NCBI RefSeq assembly: GCF_021538675.1
Contig: NZ_JAJUKH010000006.1
Location: forward strand, 1 to 64,000
Reading direction: 5' to 3'
Source: Paenarthrobacter sp. AR 02
GTDB taxonomy: Bacteria; Actinomycetota; Actinomycetes; Actinomycetales; Micrococcaceae
DNA length: 64,000 nucleotides
The notes below the pieces were generated by a model that was given only the letters and a program-made list of their open reading frames with translations, had not been told where the DNA came from and made no database searches. Position 1 is the stretch's first letter, and every line of letters begins with the position of its first letter. Below, piece by piece: positions 51,449 to 60,698 of the stretch. A program made the translations under genes and the position numbers.

Positions 51449-54400
51449 TGATCAGGCAGATGAAGAACGACGGCGGACTGGGGCGTCGGGCGCACAGGGT
51501 CACCACTTTCTGGGCTGCTTCGATCCTGGCCGTAGCCGGAATGACCGCAGTGGTTTCCAGCACTCCCGCCCACGCGGACCAGCAACGGCAGGTCATTGGG
51601 ACCGGGCTGACCAAGTCCGCGGGGTCCGTACTGGACCCCCTCGGCCACGTTTGGGTGTCGGACAGCGTTGCCGGCTTCTGCCGGATGTCTGAGCCCTCCA
51701 ACGGCCAGCCGGGCACGATTGATAAGAGCACATGCTTGGGCGGGAGCTCGCAAGGCGGCAGCAAAGGCCCAGTGTTGCCCGGAGTCGCAGTCGTCCTGGA
51801 TCCGACCCCTTCCTCAGTCGGAAGCGGCGACGAGACCGCGTTCATCCCGGACGCCGCGGCCGGGAGTTCGCGCCTGGTCAGGGCGGTTTGGGATCCGCCG
51901 TCGGACCTTTTCGAGTACAGCAGTACCCTGTCCATCCTTGATGGCGATGTTCGCCCAAACGCTGTCAGCGATGGCCCCGACGGCAACATCTACCTGTCAT
52001 TTGCGAACGCACGATCGATCATCAAGATCGTCGATCCCACCATCATGCACCCCAGCATCGAGACCATCGCATCGGTGACCACAAAGTCCCTGGGCCTGGT
52101 AGCCGCGGGACGGGACAGCAACGGCCACGTCAGCGTCTATGTCCTGGAAACCACCGGGATGAAGGCCTTCTCAGCCCCCGATGATGGGGATATGACGAAC
52201 TATGTGCCCGCGGCTTCCTACAACGTGGGAATTGCGTCGTCCATCCATTATGACTACGACGCCAACGTTATCTATGCCGGTACCGGAACGGCGGCCACGG
52301 CTGCTGACGCCGGAAAGGACAAGGTATCGAAACTTGACCTGACAACCGGCGTCGTCGACAACTCGTGGGCCTTGGGCTTCAGCAAAATCGGCGGACTCGG
52401 CATGCGGGGCGGCCAGCTCCTGGTCATGGATGACCCCGGTCAGTTGAACGCGGCACCGGCCACCGGCCAAGGACGCCTCAGTATTCTTGGCGGCGTAACA
52501 GCAAAGATCACGTCCGGGCCTACCCAGGCGAATGGAACACAAGCGCCCAACCCTGACTTCACGAATGACACCACACCAACATTCGGAGTGAGTTCCGATC
52601 CCGCCGGCAGCGCCTTGGAATGCTCCATGGGCGGCGCGTGGACGGACTGCACCAGCGGTACGTACACGGCGGCAACCCTGACCAACGGATCCCAGACCTT
52701 CTCTGTCCGGCCCGCCCCCGGAGGAGTTCCGGTGTCACGGACCTTCAAGGTGGACACAGTCGCCCCGGCGCCTCCGGTCTTCACGGCGCCAAACAGCGGG
52801 CAAGTGGTCAACGGCAAGCCTGTGCTGGGCGCAACCTTCGAAACTGGCACAACCCTGGCCTGCTCGGTCGATTCAACTGCGGATAGTGCTTTCAAGACCT
52901 GCGTACCCGGAGACACCTTCAGCCTGACAACCGAGGGTGCTCACACCTTGCGGATCCGCAGCACAGACCCGGCAGGTAACGTCAGCCCTGCTACATCGAT
53001 AAATGTCACAGCGGACCTGACGGCACCACAAGTGGCCATCACCGCTCCGGCAAGTGGAGCCACCGTAGGAGCCGGGTACCAATTCATGTTCTCGTCGAAC
53101 TCCACGGACGTCGCAGGATTCCGCTGCCGTTTGGGCACCAACGCCTTCACGGAGTGCACTTCACCCAAGGTCTACGCTGATATCGCCAACGGTGCCAACC
53201 GGTTCGAGGTAGAAGCCAGGGATGCTGCAGGCAATACGACAGTCGCCGGCGTCAACTTCACTGTCTTCATTGCTGATACCACTCCACCCACGGTTTCAGC
53301 CGATCCCGCGGCCGGAACATATGGTCCGGGCACCAAGATAACGTTGACGGCCAACGAAGCGGGCGCCAAGATCTACTACACGGAAAACGGCACCACGCCG
53401 ACAACAGCCAGCACCCTATATGCAGGTCCGATTGCGATGGGTACCAAGACGGTCAGTTTCATCGCCGTTGACGCATCCAACAATGCCTCGGCACCTCAGT
53501 CCCGAGCCTACGTACTGGACAGCACTGCTCCTGTTGTCACTCCCAGTCCGCTGGGTGGAAACATTTCGCTCGGACAGAAGATCACGTTGACCACGGAAAC
53601 CGGGGCCAAGATCTACTACTCGACGGACAATTCCACCCCGACCCTGACAAGCCCGAGCGGTATCACGACTGTGACCCTGACTCCAACCGCAACCACAACA
53701 GTGAAGTACTTCGCAGTTGACGCGGCAGGCAACCAATCTGCCGTAGCGTCGCAGACCTACACAGTGCCCGCAGCACCGGCGAACACGTGGAAGGACTTCA
53801 ACGCGGACAGCAAGAATGACGTCCTTGCCCGGGACAGCGCCGGCACGCTGTGGCTGTACCCCGGAAACGGAACTGGCGGCTGGCTGACCAGGGTCAACAC
53901 CGGCACAGGCTGGAACAACTACAACCTGCTGGTTCCAACCCGGGACTTCAGCGGAGACGGCCGCAGCGATGTCCTGGCCCGTGACTCCGCAGGCCAGCTC
54001 TGGCTCTTCAAAGGCAATGGCCTGGGTGGCTGGCAGCCTGCAGTTGCGGTTGGCTCCGGGTGGACCGGCATGACGTCGATCGTGGCCCCTGGCGACTTCA
54101 GCGGCGACGGAAAAGCCGATGTCCTCGCCAGGGATGCATCAGGCATTCTGTGGCTCTACAAGGGCGATGGCCTGGGTCAGTTCAGCTCCGGCCGGACCCA
54201 AGTGGGTTCAGGGTGGAACACCATGAACGCGATCTTCAGCACTGGAGATTTCAACGGAGACGGGAAGACAGACATACTGGCCCGCGACACCGGGGGCGCC
54301 CTGTGGCTATACCCGGGCAACGGCTCCGCTGGCTGGGGTACCCGCTCGCAAATCGGCAGCGGCTGGGGTGGCATGACTGCACTCCTTGGCCCCGGCGACT

Positions 54401-54540
54401 TCAACGGCAACGGCAAGGCTGATGTCATGGCCCGCGATGCCAGCGGCAACCTTTGGCTCTATCCCGGCAACGGCAGTGGAGGCTGGCTGGCTTGGAGCCA
54501 GATAGGCACAGGATGGCAGGGTTTCACTTCCCTCCCATAA
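51448..54540 (+). CDS. Large secreted multidomain protein (Ig-like, chitobiase-C, FG-GAP repeats)
   Basis: A 1030-residue secreted protein. The signal peptide is TTFWAASILAVAGMTAVVSSTPAHA. An N-terminal propeller-like part (about 50-350, SDGPDGNIYLSF) is followed by Ig-like repeats with paired cysteines (about 370-610). Two CHB_HEX_C-like repeats come next (about 613-770; KIYYTENGTTPTTAS, KIYYSTDNSTPTLTS). A C-terminal FG-GAP/VCBS propeller (about 780-1030) repeats DFSGDGKADVLARDASGILWLYKGDG. No catalytic domain was seen. The propeller is related to that in the lysozyme encoded 3.1 kb upstream. Likely a surface adhesin or glycan binder (inference). Confidence 0.83.
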   Translation: MIRQMKNDGGLGRRAHRVTTFWAASILAVAGMTAVVSSTPAHADQQRQVIGTGLTKSAGSVLDPLGHVWVSDSVAGFCRMSEPSNGQPGTIDKSTCLGGSSQGGSKGPVLPGVAVVLDPTPSSVGSGDETAFIPDAAAGSSRLVRAVWDPPSDLFEYSSTLSILDGDVRPNAVSDGPDGNIYLSFANARSIIKIVDPTIMHPSIETIASVTTKSLGLVAAGRDSNGHVSVYVLETTGMKAFSAPDDGDMTNYVPAASYNVGIASSIHYDYDANVIYAGTGTAATAADAGKDKVSKLDLTTGVVDNSWALGFSKIGGLGMRGGQLLVMDDPGQLNAAPATGQGRLSILGGVTAKITSGPTQANGTQAPNPDFTNDTTPTFGVSSDPAGSALECSMGGAWTDCTSGTYTAATLTNGSQTFSVRPAPGGVPVSRTFKVDTVAPAPPVFTAPNSGQVVNGKPVLGATFETGTTLACSVDSTADSAFKTCVPGDTFSLTTEGAHTLRIRSTDPAGNVSPATSINVTADLTAPQVAITAPASGATVGAGYQFMFSSNSTDVAGFRCRLGTNAFTECTSPKVYADIANGANRFEVEARDAAGNTTVAGVNFTVFIADTTPPTVSADPAAGTYGPGTKITLTANEAGAKIYYTENGTTPTTASTLYAGPIAMGTKTVSFIAVDASNNASAPQSRAYVLDSTAPVVTPSPLGGNISLGQKITLTTETGAKIYYSTDNSTPTLTSPSGITTVTLTPTATTTVKYFAVDAAGNQSAVASQTYTVPAAPANTWKDFNADSKNDVLARDSAGTLWLYPGNGTGGWLTRVNTGTGWNNYNLLVPTRDFSGDGRSDVLARDSAGQLWLFKGNGLGGWQPAVAVGSGWTGMTSIVAPGDFSGDGKADVLARDASGILWLYKGDGLGQFSSGRTQVGSGWNTMNAIFSTGDFNGDGKTDILARDTGGALWLYPGNGSAGWGTRSQIGSGWGGMTALLGPGDFNGNGKADVMARDASGNLWLYPGNGSGGWLAWSQIGTGWQGFTSLP

Positions 54541-54570
54541 AGCCGAAACAGGGGTAGCTTGCCCTTTGGA

Positions 54571-54604
54571 AGGGTGCACCGGAGAATATCCGGTGCACCC
54601 TTTT
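54571..54604 (+). terminator. Terminator after the 1030-residue protein gene
   Basis: GGGTGCACCGG at 54572-54582 pairs perfectly with CCGGTGCACCC at 54590-54600. TTTT follows at 54601-54604. It separates the surface-protein unit from the glycosyltransferase operon. Confidence 0.92.
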
Positions 54605-54777
54605 GGTTTGCGCAGTGGCTGTCCCGGTGTCCTCAATGCGCCAAAAGTGGCCTCCGGTCCACAGAAGGCATACTGCGATGAACTAGACTGAGGGTTTGCA
54701 AGGACCTCGTGACGCCAGCGTTGCGGGCTGTGGCTGGCGTATAAGAATCTCGTCGGCACGAACTACCGAGGAGAGTC

Positions 54778-55533
54778 TTGACTTTCGACCAGGCAGGCCA
54801 ACCGGACCTCTCCGTTGTGATCCCGGTCTACAACGGAGAACGGATATTGGCGGCAACAATGGCCCGTCTCACCGGCTATTTGACCAGTGGCACCTCCGAG
54901 ATCATCATCGTGGAAAACGGATCCACGGACAAAACACTTGAGGTTGCACGTCAGCACGCTGTTGACACTCCCCACGTCACCTTCCACGTACTCCAAAGCC
55001 AGAAGGGGATGGGCAACGCCCTCAGGACAGGCATCGAAGCCAGTTCGGGCCGCCGGGTGCTTCTCACTGCGGACGACCTCCCTTTCGGAACCGACGACCT
55101 CGACGAAGACAAGAAGCTGGACCCAAAGCCCCATATCGTCATCGGTTCCAAGGCGCACAAAGACTCCAACATCCAGCGCAGTCCTCTGCGGGGACTCACC
55201 ACTTTCGGTTTCAAGACCCTGCGCCAGGTCATCCTTGCGTCCAGAGTTGGCGATTCACAGGGAACGTTGATTGTCGACGGCGACTGGTTGCGGAGCATGG
55301 TCGTCCGCTTCGACGATCCGGGCTTCCTTTTCAGCACGCAGGTTGTCTACGCAGCGGAGAAACAGGGTTTCACAATCGTCGAGGTGCCCGTCACCCTGGC
55401 GCCCGACGACGATCCCAGCGAAACCACCATCCGCATTGCCGACGTCGTCAAGATGTTCAAGGGATTGCTGGCCATGCGCCGCCGTCGTCGTGAATTTGCA
55501 GCCGCGCCCAACACAGGAACCCACGCGTCATGA
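54778..55533 (+). CDS. Family 2 glycosyltransferase
   Basis: A 251-residue cytoplasmic GT-A enzyme. The nucleotide-binding start LSVVIPVYNGERILAATMARLTGYL and SEIIIVENGSTDKTLEVAR are the usual GT2 motifs. The metal-binding region reads RRVLLTADDLPFGTDDLDE. It resembles polyprenol-phosphate glycosyltransferases (dolichyl-phosphate-mannose synthase type), which load sugar carriers. The start is TTG at 54778, supported by GGAGAG upstream. It overlaps the next gene by four bases, and the three genes to 58915 form one operon. Confidence 0.88.
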   Translation: MTFDQAGQPDLSVVIPVYNGERILAATMARLTGYLTSGTSEIIIVENGSTDKTLEVARQHAVDTPHVTFHVLQSQKGMGNALRTGIEASSGRRVLLTADDLPFGTDDLDEDKKLDPKPHIVIGSKAHKDSNIQRSPLRGLTTFGFKTLRQVILASRVGDSQGTLIVDGDWLRSMVVRFDDPGFLFSTQVVYAAEKQGFTIVEVPVTLAPDDDPSETTIRIADVVKMFKGLLAMRRRRREFAAAPNTGTHAS

Positions 55534-56561
55534 CAGGATCAATTGCCGAGACGCCCTCGAACGATAACGACCTGAACCAGGAACAGCCACCGGCGAAGAG
55601 CGCCAAGTCCAAGCTGGTCGACTTCGCCCGGCGGGCCTTGGTCGTCCTCGTATTCGCGGCAGCTGTCTACTTCATCGCCACCCAGTGGCCGCAGGTGCAG
55701 GCCACAGTATTCGCCCTGCAGTGGTGGCAGATCCTTCTGTCCCTCCTCGCTCTCATCCCGGGAGTCCTGCTCGGCATGTACATGTGGCGGGTCGTGATGA
55801 GCAGTCTCCTGAAGTCCGTGGACATCGAACCCCCGGGACTGGTCCTCAACCAGATCTACCTGGTGGGACAGATCGGCAAGTACCTTCCTGGATCTGTCTG
55901 GGCCTTCGTCCTGCAGATGGAATTGGGCCGTAAGAACGGGATTGCACGAGCCCAGGTCTTTGTGGCCTCACTGGTCAGCACCGGAATCACCATTGGTGCG
56001 GCCCTGGTAGTCGGCGCGTCGTCGCTTCCCATCCTTGTCCAGCGGGAACCCAACCTGCAGTGGCTGTACGTGATCCTTCCGGTGGTCATCCTGGCCATGA
56101 ACCCCAATGTCGTAACCTTCCTCGTCAACACTGTCCTTAGGGTCTTCCGGCGCCCGCCTCTCCCCGAGCGGATTCAAGCCAACACCATGGTGAAGGCTTT
56201 CATTCTCGGTGTCCTCATGTACCTCTGCTTCGGGCTCCATCTGTGGATCCTGGTGGGCCATGAGGCCACGCTGGACCTTGCCACGTTCCTTGTACTCACC
56301 GGTGCCCTGGCCTTGGGCATGACCCTTGGGGTGCTCGCCTTCCTGCTTCCGGCTGGTGTGGGGGCCAGGGAAGCGATCCTCATCCTGGCACTGGCCGGAA
56401 TGATGAGCGCAGGCGCGGCTACGGCCATCGCAGCCCTCTCCCGGATCATGTTCACGGTGGCCGACCTGCTGTGTGTGGGCATCGCCTACATCCATTTCCG
56501 CTGGCGGCACCCATCTCTTGCCAAGGCCCCTGCCGAGCAAACGGACAACAACGCCAACTAG
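55530..56561 (+). CDS. UPF0104 / lysylphosphatidylglycerol-synthase-type TM protein (flippase-like)
   Basis: A 343-residue integral membrane protein with about eight helices. The family stretch is LNQIYLVGQIGKYLPGSVWAFVLQMELGRKNGIARAQVFVASLVSTGI. Such proteins share the MprF flippase-like TM domain; in glycosyltransferase operons they may move lipid-linked sugars. It overlaps the glycosyltransferase stop (ATGA) and is followed by a large membrane protein at 110 bases. Substrate not determined. Confidence 0.86.
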   Translation: MTGSIAETPSNDNDLNQEQPPAKSAKSKLVDFARRALVVLVFAAAVYFIATQWPQVQATVFALQWWQILLSLLALIPGVLLGMYMWRVVMSSLLKSVDIEPPGLVLNQIYLVGQIGKYLPGSVWAFVLQMELGRKNGIARAQVFVASLVSTGITIGAALVVGASSLPILVQREPNLQWLYVILPVVILAMNPNVVTFLVNTVLRVFRRPPLPERIQANTMVKAFILGVLMYLCFGLHLWILVGHEATLDLATFLVLTGALALGMTLGVLAFLLPAGVGAREAILILALAGMMSAGAATAIAALSRIMFTVADLLCVGIAYIHFRWRHPSLAKAPAEQTDNNAN

Positions 56562-56671
56562 CGGCCGGTTCCGCAATGGCAACCAGCCCTCAAGGACGCA
56601 AGCCCCGCAGACCGCCCAAGGCAGTCAGCCAACTTTCATACACATGCCGTGCTAAGGAGCAAGGTACCACC

Positions 56672-58915
56672 ATGACCGCAGGAACCTCGGGGGCAACTGC
56701 CCAGCGCCGACCGCGAACCAGCCGGCGCTACTTTATGCAGCACGATTGGCATTGGGGCATCGTCACCGCCGCGATAGCGGCCGTTGCCTCCATCATTCCC
56801 AGGCTCTTCAATCCCACGTTCTACTACTGGGATGACATGATGCAGTCCTTCCTCCCCCTGTGGCGCCACATGGGCGAGGAGATCCGCTCCGGCCGTTTCC
56901 CCTTGATGGAACCCGGTGGATGGGTAGGCGGCAACATCGTGGCCGAAGTCGGCTACGGCATCTTCAACCCGGTGAACATCGTCAACTCGGTCATCGTTTC
57001 GAACTTCGAAAACCTGTCCCTGGCGAGCTACTTCATCATCATCCAGTTCATCGCACTGCTGGCCTTTGGCACCTACATGCTCGCCCGTGACTACGGCTCG
57101 AACCGGCCCTTGGCACTGGCCGCCGGCGTTGCAATCCCCTTCAGTGGATTCACGCTCTTCTATGAGGCTGCCCGCTGGCCCGGAGGCCTGATGGCGTTCG
57201 CATGGATCACCGTGTTCTGGTGGTCGGTTCGCCGCTACGCACGCCGCAACACCTCCCCCTTCCTGCCCTTCCTTCTGGGCTTCCTCACCATGACTGCCGG
57301 CAACCCCTACGGCGCGATCGGCGTCATCCTGGTCCTCGGTGCCGTGGCCGTCGAGCTGATGCTGATGCGCCACTGGCGCAGGCTCATCCCTATCGTTATC
57401 GTGGGCGCCCTGGTAGGACTGACAGCGGTCCTCGTGTACTTCCCGCTGCCTTTGAGCTCCGCTGTTACCGTGCGGCAGCAGAACGAAATCCTGAACGACC
57501 TCTTCCTGTCACCGGATATGTCGTCGCTGCTGACCATGAGCACGTCCTCAATGACTCCCCGTATCAACAATTTCTGGGCGCCTATCGACAACGTACCGTC
57601 CAGCTACCTGGCCTGGTTTGTCCTTCCGCTGCTTCCATGGCTCGATTTCCGGAGCTTCCGCGGCCGGTCCCGCCAGATCTTCAGCATCTACGTCATCACC
57701 GGTATCTACTTCCTGCTGACCTTTGCACCTTCACAGGTGCTGGTCTTCCGCTGGCCGATCCGCCTGATCGAATACGTCTACCTCGGTGTCATCGTCCTTG
57801 TTGCAGTGGTCGCCTCTGCCGGACTGAAGACCACTGCCTGGAAAAAGCGGCTTTTCATCACCGTGGCGATCCTCGCTTTCGGCACGTATCGGGCGTGGTC
57901 CATGGTTCCCGGTGGCGGCAAGTGGCAGATCTTCACGCTGGCTGTCACGCTGGGCCTGGTCTGCGTGGCCATCTTTGGCTGGCGGCGCTTTGGATACAAG
58001 GGCCTGGCGGCCGTATTGGTTATTGGAACCATTGCAACGCTTGGAATGCAGTCCAGGCAGTTTGTCCCCAATAACGCTGTGGCAGGAATTGGATCGCCGG
58101 TCGATGCAGAGACGCTTCGGGATGCCACCAGCGACTACAAGGGCAATACCATCCAGATCTTCAACACCATGAAGATCACTGGAAAGGAATTTACCGGGGG
58201 CCAGTTGCTTTATGGCAACCAGATCCTCAACGCTGACGTCAACAACAGCATGGGCCGCTACAGCGGAATCAGCTTCACCACGTACGTCAACGCCCTGTGC
58301 ATGAACTACCGTGGCGAGACGTGCCCGCTCGCCTATACGGAGCTGTTCAAACCGGCCTCCGACAAAATCGACGCCACACTTGCAGACGTCCTGCAAGTTG
58401 AAACGGTCGCGGTGCAGAAGACCCTCATAGCACCTGATCAACTTAAGGTTGCACCGGGATGGTCGATCGTTTCCTCTGACGACTCCCGGACCATCCTGCG
58501 ACGGGACAAGCCCCTCCCCTACCCTGGAACGGTTTCCTGGGCATCTGAGGGCGTATCCGTGCAGGACTCCGTCCGGAATGGGACTGATGAGAAGGTCACC
58601 CTGTCCGGCTCTGGCAGCGCCGGTCAACTCACGCTCGCCCGACTCGCGTGGCCCGGCTACTCAGTCAAGGTTGACGGCCAGCCGCAGACGCTGACCCAGG
58701 GACCCGCAGGCGTCATACTGGTCGACGTTCCAGCCGGAGCCAAGTCAGTCGACATCACATTCACGACGCCGGGACTCACCATAGGACTCGCCGCGCAGGC
58801 TCTCGCCTGGTTCGGGATTCTGCTCTTTACCGTCATCCATTATGTTCGCCGACGCCGGAACACCACAGCAGCTGAGACCACAGCACCGAAGACCGCACAG
58901 AAGGTGACTGTCTAG
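56672..58915 (+). CDS. Large YfhO-like membrane protein (GT-C glycosyltransferase-like)
   Basis: A 747-residue membrane protein. About 12-13 hydrophobic helices take residues 30-500 (WGIVTAAIAAVASIIP, FAPSQVLVFRWPIRLIEYVYLGVIVL and others). A soluble extracytoplasmic domain of about 200 residues ends with a last helix (AAQALAWFGILLFTVIHYV). The N-terminal loops hold FYYWDDMMQSFLPLWRHMGEE, which resembles the YfhO/GT-C acidic loop. It probably transfers sugars from polyprenol carriers to cell-surface polymers. ATG 56672 has AAGGAGCAAGG upstream; the longer frame overlaps the previous gene. Confidence 0.85.
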   Translation: MTAGTSGATAQRRPRTSRRYFMQHDWHWGIVTAAIAAVASIIPRLFNPTFYYWDDMMQSFLPLWRHMGEEIRSGRFPLMEPGGWVGGNIVAEVGYGIFNPVNIVNSVIVSNFENLSLASYFIIIQFIALLAFGTYMLARDYGSNRPLALAAGVAIPFSGFTLFYEAARWPGGLMAFAWITVFWWSVRRYARRNTSPFLPFLLGFLTMTAGNPYGAIGVILVLGAVAVELMLMRHWRRLIPIVIVGALVGLTAVLVYFPLPLSSAVTVRQQNEILNDLFLSPDMSSLLTMSTSSMTPRINNFWAPIDNVPSSYLAWFVLPLLPWLDFRSFRGRSRQIFSIYVITGIYFLLTFAPSQVLVFRWPIRLIEYVYLGVIVLVAVVASAGLKTTAWKKRLFITVAILAFGTYRAWSMVPGGGKWQIFTLAVTLGLVCVAIFGWRRFGYKGLAAVLVIGTIATLGMQSRQFVPNNAVAGIGSPVDAETLRDATSDYKGNTIQIFNTMKITGKEFTGGQLLYGNQILNADVNNSMGRYSGISFTTYVNALCMNYRGETCPLAYTELFKPASDKIDATLADVLQVETVAVQKTLIAPDQLKVAPGWSIVSSDDSRTILRRDKPLPYPGTVSWASEGVSVQDSVRNGTDEKVTLSGSGSAGQLTLARLAWPGYSVKVDGQPQTLTQGPAGVILVDVPAGAKSVDITFTTPGLTIGLAAQALAWFGILLFTVIHYVRRRRNTTAAETTAPKTAQKVTV

Positions 58916-58945
58916 GACCCAAAGTACGACGATTCCAGTCAGCCC

Positions 58946-58984
58946 AGGAGCGTCCGTCCCGTCACGGGATGGACGCTCCTTTTC
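58946..58984 (+). terminator. Strong terminator of the glycosyltransferase operon
   Basis: AGGAGCGTCC (58946-58955) pairs with GGACGCTCCT (58971-58980), and the inner GTCCCG/CGGGAT extends the stem to 16 bp with a TCA loop. TTTT follows. Confidence 0.92.
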
Positions 58985-59032
58985 TCGCTGGTGACGGCTC
59001 ACTTGGGTATCCCGCATGTCCCGGAACACGGA

Positions 59033-59068
59033 GAAGGCCACCCTTCCACGTGGAGATGGGTGGCCTTC
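59033..59068 (-). terminator. Hairpin downstream of wzt
   Basis: GAAGGCCACCC (59033-59043) and GGGTGGCCTTC (59058-59068) are perfect 11-base arms. A palindromic inner TCCACGTGGA makes the loop structured. It lies 42 bases beyond the minus-strand stop of the ATPase gene. Confidence 0.75.
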
Positions 59069-59109
59069 CTGTCCAGTACCCGGTAACGGGCTACATCACA
59101 TTCGATACG

Positions 59110-59838
59110 TCAGCGGTCACGCAGCCAGGCTACGGCTTCCTGGGCTGGACCCTCGAACTGCACGGTTCCGTCCGAAAGGACCACCCCGCGATCGCAGATG
59201 CGGGCAATCATGTCCAGGTCGTGGCTAACCACAACCAGGGTACGGCCTTCATCAGAGAGTTGCTTGATTTTGGCCAGACACTTCTTCTGGAAGGGTTCGT
59301 CGCCGACTGCCAGAATTTCGTCCACCAGGAAGATGTCAGGCTGGGTATGGACAGCCACTGCGAAGGCCAGCCGAAGGAACATACCCGATGAATAGAACTT
59401 CACTTCGGTGTCAATGAACTGCTCAATCTCGGAGAAAGCCACGATGTCATCGAACTTATCGTTGATCTCCTGCTCCGTCATACCCAGGATTGCAGCATTG
59501 AGATATACATTTTCACGCCCGGACAAGTCCGGGTGGAATCCCGCGCCAACCTCGATGAGACCGGCAACCCGGCCCTTGGTCCGGACCGTTCCCTTATCGG
59601 GAAGAATAACGCCCGAGATGAGCTTCAACAGCGTGGACTTGCCTGAACCGTTGAAGCCCAGCAAAGCGACGGTCTCCCCCGGCTGGATTTCGAAGCTGAC
59701 ATCGTGCAGGGCATCGAACTTCCTGGTCAGGTCCCCCTTGCGGCCCTTCACGAGCCAAACAAGGGTCTCTTTCAGCGAGTGCGAGTGCCGAAGATTGAAG
59801 GTTTTCTTCAACCCTTTGACGATTACTGCGGCGCCCAA
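59110..59838 (-). CDS. wzt: Polysaccharide ABC transporter ATP-binding protein (Wzt/TagH type)
   Basis: A 242-residue ATPase. Walker A GFNGSGKSTLLKLISG, the YSSGMFLRLAFAVAV signature and Walker B DIFLVDEILAVGDEPFQKKC match the family exporting O-antigen, teichoic acid or galactan. It lacks the C-terminal carbohydrate-binding extension of long Wzt proteins, like the galactan exporter of mycobacteria (Rv3781). The start is TTG at 59838, with AGGAGG six bases before it, right after the wzm stop. Confidence 0.93.
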   Translation of the reverse strand: MGAAVIVKGLKKTFNLRHSHSLKETLVWLVKGRKGDLTRKFDALHDVSFEIQPGETVALLGFNGSGKSTLLKLISGVILPDKGTVRTKGRVAGLIEVGAGFHPDLSGRENVYLNAAILGMTEQEINDKFDDIVAFSEIEQFIDTEVKFYSSGMFLRLAFAVAVHTQPDIFLVDEILAVGDEPFQKKCLAKIKQLSDEGRTLVVVSHDLDMIARICDRGVVLSDGTVQFEGPAQEAVAWLRDR

Positions 59839-60696
59839 CTAAACCTCCTGCGCAAAATGGCCCTCGAGCCGACGGAACACGAGCTGGCCGATGACCAGGA
59901 ACAGTGCTGCCATGCCCAAACCAACGAACCCCGTGATCAGAAGATGCGGTGGCAATTCCACCGGCCGGTCCACAGTGGGGTACCAGAACGCCCAGTGGAA
60001 CAGTTCCACAGCCACCGTAATCGGGTTCAACTGATAGACGAACAGGACCCACGGTGCTGCCAATCGGCGGATCATGGTCCAGTCATAAAGCACCGGCGAA
60101 GTCCAGGTAATGACCATCATCAGCATGTCAACGATGTTCTCCGCATCGCGGAAGAAGACGTTGATGGCTCCAGCCAGCAGACCCAGTCCAGTGGCCGTGA
60201 CCGCAACAATGACGAATCCCAGGAGGGCACCGAAAAGCTGCATAACGTCAGGATGCCATCCGTTCAGCAATGCAGCAGCAAGCAGCACCACCAATTGCGG
60301 CAGGAAGTGGACTGCGGCCACCCACACGGACGCCACGGGGAAGAGCTCGCGTGGAAGGTATATCTTCTTGACCAGTGCTGCATTCGACACAATCGAACGC
60401 GTTGCGTTGGAGAAGGCTTCGGTGAAGAAGTTGATGACAATAACGCCCGAGAACATGTAGAGCGCATAGTTGGGGATCTGGTCCCCGACCCTCAACACAA
60501 TTCCCAAAGCGAAGAACAGCACGACGTACTGGACCAATGGCTTGACGTAGGACCAAGCCAAGCCAAGGACGGACCCGCGGTACCGGACCCGAAGTTCCTT
60601 GCGGACGATCAGCTTCAGAAGGAAACGCCGGCGGTAGACATCCAGAAGCCCGGCGCCTACCCCCGGAACAGCATATGTATCAGTGGAATTGGCCAT
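59839..60696 (-). CDS. wzm: Polysaccharide ABC transporter permease (Wzm/TagG type)
   Basis: A 285-residue ABC-2 type permease with about six helices. It starts RRFLLKLIVRKELRVRYRGSVLGLAWSYVKPLVQYVVLFFALGIVLRVG, the typical cytoplasmic amphipathic helix and first TM of Wzm. A middle cluster of helices (LLAAALLNGWHPDVMQLFGALLGFVIVAVTATGLGLLAGAINVFFRDAENIV) and a last pair follow. It pairs with the wzt ATPase and exports a lipid-linked polysaccharide. It lies two bases after glfT2. Confidence 0.93.
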   Translation of the reverse strand: MANSTDTYAVPGVGAGLLDVYRRRFLLKLIVRKELRVRYRGSVLGLAWSYVKPLVQYVVLFFALGIVLRVGDQIPNYALYMFSGVIVINFFTEAFSNATRSIVSNAALVKKIYLPRELFPVASVWVAAVHFLPQLVVLLAAALLNGWHPDVMQLFGALLGFVIVAVTATGLGLLAGAINVFFRDAENIVDMLMMVITWTSPVLYDWTMIRRLAAPWVLFVYQLNPITVAVELFHWAFWYPTVDRPVELPPHLLITGFVGLGMAALFLVIGQLVFRRLEGHFAQEV

Positions 60697-60698
60697 CG

